From Sophora flavescens (Eukaryota; Streptophyta; Magnoliopsida; Fabales; Fabaceae), in NCBI GenBank assembly GCA_030762895.1, contig CM061062.1, forward strand, positions 138,615,104 through 138,679,103: a DNA stretch of 64,000 nucleotides. Direction: 5' to 3'. Every line of letters starts with the position of its first letter. Position 1 is the stretch's first letter. Shown here one piece after another: positions 56,614-64,000 of this stretch. The position numbers were made by a program, and so were the translations under genes. The notes beneath the pieces are model-generated. The model saw only the letters and a program-made list of their open reading frames with translations. It did no database searches and was not told where the DNA came from.

Positions 56614-57046
56614 TGAGACACCCCGATGTCCCATTAAAGATAACCATAATTTATTTAGAACCTAGTTGTAATATTAACATTAAGCGGATATATAATACAA
56701 AATAGAAATAAAAACTTTGTATAAAACAATCATGAAATATAAACATATTTCACACATATATACATACGTATAGTAGCATATAAGTATGCTGATAAAATAC
56801 TGTAAAGGGAATCCCATCAGTAGGATCCATATAGGTACAAACTGGATAAGATAAGAAATACATCAAAAGTCAAACAAAAGATGCCTCACCGTCTCTCTAA
56901 ACCCAATCCCTCTCAAGGTACGTCAAAAGTCCTCACCACTCACACCTATATACCTAACTGAATAGTGGATAGCACTGGCTGGTACTATCACATATGACTA
57001 CTACTACCCTCACTATCACCCCTCGGTCTTGATGGTCCCACCACTC

Positions 57047-59888
57047 CTATTCTAATGCTAGAAGAGCTCCTCCCAGAACGCTACTGAAACAAGAATTTGT
57101 ATGCCATGTTGTTCCTAGATGATAATCTGGATAAGAAACTGGTCTAACATCTGGGGCAAGCATGTGATCTATATCAGGTATAACCTGGTCGTCATCAGGT
57201 ATTGGTGAAAGAACAGGTACAGGTGCTGTCTCAGGAACTGGTACAGGATCCGGCACAAGAACTGGTACGGGATCTGGTGTAACTCCCTGTTTTTACTGTT
57301 TTTACCGTTTTACTGTTTTTACTATTTTTCAATTATTGGTAGAATTTTAATTGTTTGTAATTTTATATTAGGTCTAGAAAATTATTTTTAATAAAATAAA
57401 ATCATAATTTTACTCTACCTTATGGTATAAGGTTACGGTAAAAATTTAGGTTTAAAATTCAGACGAAACCCAGTCTGCATTTTAACTGACAGTAAGATTT
57501 TACTGATCAGAAAACCTAATTTTGACGCGAGAACGAAACAGTTCAGATTTTTATTTTATTTCCAACCATAGTTGTTATTTTGAAAATTTTCAAAATAAAT
57601 AAGTTATTATACGTTATTCGGGCGAATACTGGACGATCGGGGATCGACGGAATCGAGAACGGAGGTGCAGAGACAAAACCCGACCCCGGACGTATGAGAA
57701 CAAAGAGTCATAGGGGTGAGTCATAGGGGGTGAGTCATAAGGATGAGTCACCTTATGTTCAATGTATGTAATGATGGCTTTTTAAGTGAAAAGTCCAAAA
57801 TACCCTTAATACCTCATTGTAATTTCAAGTGTACCATGTCATCATTTTACCCATTTCTCCTTAGAAACCCATGGCCCCAACACCATAAGACACCTTTGGT
57901 CATTCATTTTCTCCATTTGGCTCAAGTTCTTCAACTTTCACACAAAAACTCCTAAGTTACTTACACTTAATTTTCAAAGGAAGTGGTAGATTTTGATCAT
58001 TTCTTCAAATTTCAAAGGTAGATTCTTGTGATTCATGATCATACCTTCCTTTCCTTTCACAACTTTTCTTCATATCTCATGTTTTTACAAATTTCAAATT
58101 CCTAGATCTAGAACTTTAAATAATTCTAGAAAATTGTAGAAAAATCATAAAAATGTGAAACCAATTTCTATGATCTAGTTATGATCTCTACTTTCAACAT
58201 CCAAGAGCCGATGATTTGTACCCGAGAATATCATCCGTCGGCGATTGACAACAAGTGGATTCTGGTGGAATCATGAGGTTATCTAATGGATAGACCAATT
58301 GGACGTATTCCGACAATTTTACCCAACTACACAGTTGATACTATGTTCAGAAAGGGCGTTGTGCCAAGGAATCTAGTACCAAGGAAGCTAAGCTTCCCAG
58401 TAGTAGAGGTTTCATAAAGAGCCCGTTGTTCCACAGAGAGTTTGAGATCACATGTGATTATGATAGTACGTACATTATAATTATGATATGAGCCTTGTGT
58501 GCCATGATAGCCACACATGGTGCTTGATGGTGGGCGTAGATGAAACCTGTACTAACCATTCCTTTCCAAAATATCATCTTAGCTCCGATGTTAGAATTGG
58601 ATATTCCTTGAGGCTGTGTAGGAATGGGACTATATGGTTTCAATTAGTTTCTCTCTATTCCTTTCCTTCGATGGACAAACCGTGTCCGGAATGCTTGATA
58701 AGCTTACTGTCCAGTTTGGTAAAGCATATTCTTGGAGTTTTGAGTTGAAGAATTAAAATGGGAGCTAAAAGAAATATAGTACTGTTGTATTATGTACTTG
58801 TGAGTCGTACCACTGCATGTCTGCCTTATGTGTAAGATAAATGGAATCTCACCTCCTTATTTTATTTTGCCTATGTCGGTTGGCTATGTGCTTTCTGTAT
58901 TTTGTTGAGAAGATTGAGACGTCAAGATGACGCTTGACTGATACATCATAGAGATCGAGGTTCGAGCATGCAAACATTATGGTGGAACTTCTATTGGACG
59001 TCTTCCAGACTTCAGAGGGTTCAAGGAGATGGCATTAGGGTTCCAGTTATGCCTAACCTTTCTTTTCTTGAGATAGGCAGAATAGTCATTACTTTGTAAG
59101 TTATGGTTTTCCTTAGAAAGGGAAATGGTTTAGTCTGAGAGTTACTTTTGTAGTGACTCTAGTAGAGACTTTTGTGATGACGTCGACAGTGGACTCAAAT
59201 AGAGTTTACACTAGATCTCGTCAGTTGGGTTTATCCTCCTCACGATGTACAAGAGAGAATTGTCTTTTCCATTTTAGTTTGGCCAGCTGGGTATGTCTGG
59301 GAATTAATGTTACTGTTTATGGAGCTGCGACTCCAAGTATTTTATATTTTAGGAGCTGCGTCTCCATATCTTTATGTTGAGTCTGTATATCTTTATGGCT
59401 TCTATCTATGAGTCGGGTTGGATTTTTACATAAGTGACTTTTGAACTAATAATCTCATTATGATTATGAAATATGTTATTGAACTTTTACCTTATTTCCA
59501 ACTAATTATATTTATGACTTATGAAAAAGAAAAAATTTCCCCATTCGAATATAACCAATTTTAATTAAACTACTTTTCGTCCTTAAAATACCACGTACGA
59601 TGTAGCGCTCGAGAAGGGTGTTACATCTGGCACAGGAACAGGAACTGGTACTATCTCGGGCATCGGTGGCATTTGCGGAATCGGCGCAGATGGAAAACCA
59701 ATAGGGAATGGGAAGGTCTGGCCAACTCTAAATGACCCGACCATACCAAAGGGTGCTCCATTCCCTATGACTGTAGTCACCGATACAGGACCCGTATAAA
59801 CCACGAAGCGAGTGACTGGGTCCATGAGCCACCCGTTCTCATCAATAAACTCCAACTCAAAAGTCCCTGTCAGGGGGAACCCTGCCGG
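57047..59888 (-). pseudogene. LTR-borne ORF of LTR-F, split by solo LTR-D
   Basis: Read on the minus strand, the right part (59888-59626) encodes GFPLTGTFELEFIDENG, then WLMDPVTRFVVYTGPV and PVPVPVPD. The left part (57277-57047) continues PDPVPVPETAPVPV, DDDQVIPDIDHML and a TAG stop. Taking out LTR-D with one TCTGG copy leaves the frame continuous. The LEFIDENG..LMDP motif parallels YLQYLEEHGMMDPLPQ of the chromovirus LTR ORF, followed in both by Pro repeats and an acidic stretch. I infer a common origin. The N-terminal end is lost at LTR-E. No known domain was recognised. Confidence 0.6.
57278..59625 (+). mobile_element. Solo LTR-D (TSD TCTGG)
   Basis: Starts TGTAACTCCCTG and ends GGGTGTTACA, 2,348 bp, with perfect TCTGG duplications at 57273-57277 and 59626-59630. 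It shares its head hairpin (57460-57477), TGAGTCA cluster (57717-57750) and tail with LTR-A, but is about half its size, so the middle has been lost (a likely join is near 58205, where an intron-like AT region meets a GATGATTTGTACC segment). No internal coding sequence. Confidence 0.9.
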
Positions 59889-60151
59889 TGTAACACCCTT
59901 CTCGAGTGCTACATCGTAAATGACATTTTAAGACCGATAAGTATTAAAATTGGCTATAAAATAATGAGGTATTTTTTTTTCCGTAAGTCGTAAATATAAC
60001 TACTTTGATTTAAATGAATGGACAATAAAATTTTCCATTATCACAATTAGGATCATAAGTTCGAAAATCATTTACATAATACCCAACCCGACTCATAAAC
60101 ATAAATCATAATAGTGTACAGATCCAGTATAAAGATATGGAGACGCAACTC
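59889..60151 (-). repeat. LTR-E, 3'-terminal fragment of a gypsy LTR
   Basis: Only the last 263 bp of a minus-strand LTR remain, beginning TGTAACACCCTTCTCGAG on the plus strand and aligning to the 3' ends of LTR-A, LTR-C and LTR-D (for example CTTTATACTG... and GAGTCGGGTTGGGTATTATG on the minus strand). It is cut at 60151 by the third TGATGAG copy. Confidence 0.8.
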
Positions 60152-60854
60152 TGATGAGTGTGATTACACCTCGTATTTCTTTATCATATTGCATGCATTT
60201 TCATGTAGTTTAGGCACTTTTAATTTAATTTTTGTCAGTTTTTACCTTGGAACGGGTAAGGCAGTTTTGTGGTGTTTGTGTGCAGTAATTGAGGATTAAA
60301 ATGCTTAGGATCATTTATGTTTGAGTTTGCATGAAGATGGAGCTTGAAAATCAAGAAAACTGAGCTAAATAGAGCCCATCACGGCCTAGCCATGACAACC
60401 ATCACGGCCATGATCGAGCAAAACTGAAAAGAAAAGTACACAAAAGTCAGAACCTGTCACGGCCAGGCCGTGATTGCCATCCCGATCGTGACAGGCCATC
60501 AATGCCAAGTTTTCCAAGATAGAATCTTTCACGGCCTGGCCGTGACAGGCATCACGACCGTGACGCGCAATATCTGGAATTTTAATTGCTGACTTGATCT
60601 GATTTTGTAACAGTTTGGGATTCAAGTTAACCTACTCTATAAATAGGGCAATTAGGCTCGAAAATAGGGATCTCTGGGGGACTTCTACCTTAGGCAAAAA
60701 ATTAGGATTTCTCTTCTTCTCCAATTTCTTCTATTCTCTTAGGTTTTCTTTTATGCTTTTGTTAATCAAGCTTGCTATGAACATGGAAATGCTTGTGTAG
60801 TTGGTTTTATTTCTAGGAATTGGGGCTATGCCTAAGATTCGTTTTATGTTATGA
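60152..60854 (+). mobile_element. TGATGAG-family element copy 3, 3' truncated
   Basis: It starts TGATGAGTGTGATTACACCT and follows copy 2 closely through the palindrome region (60376-60567) and the TTTCTAGGAATTG segment, then breaks off at about 60854 (GTTTTATGTTATGA), where a gypsy gag begins on the other strand. It contains about half of the copy-2 length. Because its right end is missing, no TSD can be tested. Confidence 0.82.
60376..60567. repeat. Palindrome modules in copy 3
   Basis: Units at about 60376-60420, 60456-60496 and 60527-60567 have the same order and near-identical spacing as in copy 2. Sequence changes partly break the symmetry (for example CCCGATCGTGAC in the second unit). 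Confidence 0.78.
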
Positions 60855-62461
60855 GTTTGCAGCTCTACCAAAATGACCATAGGGTCATCTTGATTTGGAT
60901 CAGTCCCAACAAAATCGTCTTCCGTAAAGGTTATCGGACGATGATTTTGCATCGGCTTCTGCATGACCCAATAGACTGACTTTGCCGCTCTGAGATGTCT
61001 TCTTCTCGCCGAACTGGTTAAACCCCCTGCAAAACCTCCCGAAATGGTATTTATAACACCTCTCACCTGAGCATTATTTTCCACGCGATGATCTTCATTG
61101 TTCTAATCATTCCCCATTCTCTCCTGATACTCTCTTCTGAATAAATTTCCTCTTCCTTCCGCGCCTCTTCCTTTTCCTCGACCTCTTCCACCATAACCCC
61201 TCCACGCTGCTTGCCTTCTTGGTCCTCCCCATTGTATGTAGTCTGTAAGTTCCCCCGTCTGAACCAGTTCCTCAATCTAATCCTTCCATTCCACACAGTC
61301 TTCTGTGGTATGACCATACAAGTTGTGAAAACGGCAGTATCTTCTTCTATCGGACGACTCTGGTGCAGTGACAGGAGGAGAATATTCCACAAAACTTGCA
61401 TGGCACACCTCATCTAGGATTTGTGCTCTCGTAGTATTGAGCCGGGTGTACATGGTATACTTTGGTCTTCTCGACTCGTACAATCTGGGTAACATTTCAA
61501 TTTTTGATGCCAATATCCTTCCTCCGACATTCTGATTTGTCTTTCTTTCTTGATTATCTGCCCTTTCTTTCCTTTTCTCCTCTCTCGCCTCCTCCATACT
61601 AATGTACTTAGAAGCTCATTGTCTGAGATCATCCATATCAATAGCCGGCCTCTTTGATAAAGAATCCAGGAAAGGCCCTTCCCTCAAACCAGCCCTCATG
61701 GAATGCAGGGCCACCTCAGGTTCCAGATCTTTGATCTTCAATATCTCCGTTGTGAACCGATCTACATATTCGGACAGCGACTCATGCTTCTCATGTTTAA
61801 AGTTATCCAAGCAAGCCGAGGTCTTCTTGTACATCCTGCTGGTCGCAAATTGTATGAGAAACTTCTCGGTCAAGTTATTCCAGGAGTAAACCGATCTCGA
61901 TGGCAATTGAGAGAACCAAATGAGAGCTGGTCCCTAGAGATTTGTTGGAAAAACTTGGCATTTAACCCTCGACGAGATGTGTGAGACCATCACTTTGACA
62001 TTGAAAGCTGTAAGATGCTCCTACGGATCTGAGGTACCATCATAGTGTCTCATCTTTGGGAAAAGGAAATTGTGTGGTCCTGGCTCTGACATCACCTCAT
62101 CAGTGAAAGGATGATCCCTTCTCCCTCTTGGACGTCGTCCTTGGTGTCCTCTACTCCTCCGGTAACTAGATTCTCCTCCTCCGGAATGGCGATGTCTCCT
62201 CTCCTGACTAGAATCCCATATCTCGCTTCTCAAAACATAGGTTCTATCTTCAGAATGACTCTGTCTTCAGCTTCTACTTTCACGATTCCTGGATCCATGC
62301 CTATATCGGCTTGACACATCCGTTCTGGATTCCTCCTCTCGACTATCATTCCTTTCGTGCCAAGTTCGACTACGTTCACTCCAGCGAGAGAAACTGCTCA
62401 TTTCCCGGCTTCTGCCTCGACTCCTCCTTCCATCGTCTTGACTCCTTCTCAACCGTTCCAC
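60855..62461 (-). pseudogene. Ty3/gypsy (Tat/Ogre-like) gag, broken
   Basis: On the minus strand, frames from 62461 to 60855 encode an Arg/Ser-rich N-terminus (RRSRGHQGRRPRGRR), FLFPKMRHYDGTSDP, the capsid-type retrotransposon gag domain (WNNLTEKFLIQFATSRMY, EKHESLSEYVDRFTTEI, MRAGLREGPFLDSLS), the zinc-finger-like CRFHNLYGHTTEDC, and RGVINTISGGFAGG followed by ITFTEDDFVGTDPNQDDPMV. This order is known from Tat/Ogre-type gypsy elements. Stops and frame changes separate at least five pieces. It ends at the junction with copy 3 of the TGATGAG family, before protease and RT. Confidence 0.83.
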
Positions 62462-62649
62462 CTGACGTCTCAGATCACTGACCTCCCTCTCCAGAGCCGC
62501 ATTATTTGTATTATTCGACCGCCTTCTTGACTCTCGCCTCGAACCATTATCAGTCCTCCTTCCTCCACACTTCTCGATCCCTCCACCGCCTAGTGAAAAG
62601 TACAGTGTGACAGGGGAATATTTACCTCAGTCCCACGGTGGGTACCAAA
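62462..62649 (-). other. Leader and primer-binding site of the Tat/Ogre-like element
   Basis: On the minus strand, directly after the LTR end GAACA comes TTTGGTACCCACCGTGGGAC (62631-62650 region), close to the TTTGGCGCCCACCGTGGGG typical of plant Tat/Ogre elements. About 170 bp of leader separate it from the gag start. Confidence 0.75.
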
Positions 62650-63150
62650 TGTTCTTGCAAATTCTGGCAGTAAGGGCCTGAATCAACAAAGAATAGTGTC
62701 GCTATCTCTCAAAAATCTCTCTTAATTCAAAGGACACTTTCTCATTCAAATATCTCTCTGAATCAGCAGAGTAAATGGTACAAAATAGCTTCCCTTCCCA
62801 TCTGTCTCACTCCCCCTTATATACATGGTAGTTCAAATTTAAACAATCCATAGCTGCTCCTCTCGGTTACTGAAGGTAAACCGTTCCCGCCTCATCGATT
62901 GTGTCCTACTCTCACGTTCTTTATCCCCACATTATCTCGGGCATAGCTTCCTCAACCGCTTCTCGGATGCTATCTCCTTCTCACTGACCGACTGTTCTCA
63001 GGTCATTCATGGGTTGGGTCACATTCTCGGATTGGACTGATAGCCCACTTTGAGGCCCACAGAAATCTGATAGTACACCAGGTATTCCTAATTACTCTTG
63101 AGGGGGTCGCTCTATTATGGTATTCTCGTCTCCCCCCGAGATCTGTTACA
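62650..63150 (-). repeat. 5' LTR of the Tat/Ogre-like element
   Basis: On the minus strand it starts TGTAACAGATCTCGG at 63150 and ends CAAGAACA at 62650 (501 bp). A TATA-like TGTATATAAGGGGG lies at 62815-62828, about 175 bp before the LTR end. The right flank TCATG (63151-63155) should be the TSD, but the element's other end is lost. Confidence 0.8.
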
Positions 63151-64000
63151 TCATGGACGGATCTAACCACTAAGTTAAATGTTCAATTCGCCACGAGTCG
63201 ATGACTTCGAAAGACGTCGGCTTGTTTGGTGAACTTCTGACAGGGAGAGCAGGAGTCATTGCGCGAATACTTAGACCGCTTCAATGCAGAAGTCATTCAG
63301 GTTCCGGATCTAAGGGAAGTGGTAGCTTTTCATGCGTTCACTTCCGGTTTGAGGTCAGGTCCATTCTCGGATTCTTTGGCCAAGAAGGAAGCATTCGATA
63401 TCGATGAAATTCGACAAAGAGCGGTAAAGTACATCAACATGGAGGAAGTTCGGGAGTCGAAGAAGAGAGATACACAAGATAAAGGAGAAAAGAAGGAAGT
63501 CAGAGGACAAGAAAAAAGATATGTGTCAATTTGGGAAATCCGACCCAAAGTGGGACCGAAATACAGTGTGCATACCCCTCTTAATACTCCACGACCGAAA
63601 TAGAGTGTGTATACCCCTCTCAATACTCCACGAGCCAAAATTCTGGACGAGGTGTATCATGCTTATATTATCGAACACCCACCCCAAGGTAGCATTCCAG
63701 GAAAGGCAGATAGGAGGAAATTCTGTTGTTTCCACAACAACTACGGACACACTACCGAAGATTGCTGAAATTGGATGGATTAGATAGAATAACTGATACA
63801 GATGGGGAACTGGGAGAGTATGTCTTGCGTAACCGACATCAGCAAGATGAATGAGGTGGAAATCGAGGTAGAGAAAGAGACAGCACTTATCGGAGAGAAG
63901 AGGGACCGACTGGCCGAGTAATCGAATGGAGCACCGGGAATATTCGAGAATCCGAAGAGCGCCCAGTGAGAGGAGTTATAAATACTATCTCGGGAGGATT
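63151..64000 (+). pseudogene. Second Tat/Ogre-like gag fragment, plus strand, runs off window
   Basis: The plus strand directly after the LTR encodes WTDLTTKLNVQFATSR, then SLREYLDRFNAEVI, FTSGLRSGPFSDSLAKKEA, the finger-like CCFHNNYGHTTEDC and a RGVINTISGG-like end at the window border. These match the minus-strand gag domain for domain, so a sibling element was interrupted here by the one at 60855-63150. Stops occur near 63208, 63601, 63766, 63774 and later, and a 39-bp tandem duplication lies at 63565-63640. Confidence 0.82.

Larger units (their letters stand above)
56614..59888 (-). repeat. LTR-F, minus-strand gypsy LTR carrying an ORF, interrupted and truncated
   Basis: The 3' end lies at 56614 (TGAGACACCCCGATG read on the plus strand). 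The LTR runs rightward through a Pro/Val-rich ORF to 59888, where LTR-E abuts. Solo LTR-D (57278-59625) splits it. Without LTR-D about 0.9 kb remains; its 5' part is lost. The stop of its ORF is 433 bp from the LTR end, compared with 422 bp in the chromovirus LTRs. Confidence 0.7.

Noticed and set aside
56375..56665. Several Ser/Pro- or Gly/Arg/Glu-rich frames
   Set aside because: They come from the purine-rich tract, which is open on both strands by composition.

Overview
This 64-kb window is plant nuclear DNA, most likely from a repeat-rich eudicot. It carries the 3' end of a plant-type PPR-DYW gene, Ty1/copia and Ty3/gypsy LTR retrotransposons, hAT, Mutator-like and PIF/Harbinger miniature elements, a fragment of a vacuolar H+-pyrophosphatase gene, and AT-rich spacers. 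The species cannot be named from sequence alone. The only host gene that looks intact is the C-terminal part of the PPR-DYW protein at 1-473; its 5' part lies outside the window. Almost everything else is transposon, mostly decayed, but target-site duplications (TSDs) let much of the insertion order be read.

Layout. 1-3.3 kb: PPR-DYW tail, a Tourist-like MITE (756-985), and a disabled Myb/SANT gene of the PIF/Harbinger ORF1 type (1735-2745, minus). 3.3-9.5 kb: a minus-strand Ty1/copia remnant, split by a 1,665-bp TG..CA solo LTR (5485-7149, TSD ACAAG). 9.5-14.7 kb: a Mutator-like MITE (9538-9873), an AC microsatellite, a G-rich hAT-type element (10459-11117), and a 3-kb TAA-flanked inverted-repeat element (11600-14661). 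14.8-29.3 kb: a Ty3/gypsy-type element with 357-bp LTRs. Its coding interior has largely been replaced by host gene pieces (a V-PPase fragment and a PPR fragment). Nested inside it is an 11-kb SIRE/Maximus-type copia element (16139-27569), whose 5' LTR in turn holds a second copy of the TGATGAG solo LTR (17098-18416).

29.6-48.9 kb: a solo LTR (LTR-A, TSD TATTG) carrying an hAT MITE (30335-30808) and interrupted by a 13.9-kb Tekay/Del-like chromovirus (35009-48919, TSD TAGCG). That chromovirus has 4.6-kb LTRs, each with its own 161-162 aa ORF. LTR-A itself landed on the first bases of another LTR (LTR-B, 48946-51468). 51.5-56.1 kb: LTR-C on the minus strand. 56.1-56.5 kb: a HARB1 transposase fragment with a PIF-like end. 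56.6-60.2 kb: LTR-F (minus), whose LTR-borne ORF is broken by solo LTR-D (57278-59625, TSD TCTGG) and by LTR-E. 60.2-60.9 kb: a third, truncated TGATGAG element. 60.9-64 kb: a Tat/Ogre-like gypsy gag with leader, primer-binding site and LTR (minus), inserted into the gag of a relative on the plus strand that runs off the window.

No operons, rRNA, tRNA or CRISPR arrays were seen. The most interesting content is (1) the gene-capturing gypsy element, (2) a three-copy LTR family with GC-rich palindrome modules and extra palindrome types in one copy, (3) ORFs inside chromovirus LTRs at a fixed distance from the LTR end, and (4) short motifs shared by otherwise diverged LTRs (a CAGAC/GTCTG hairpin and TGAGTCA clusters). 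Retroelement lineage names rest on motif recognition without database searches.
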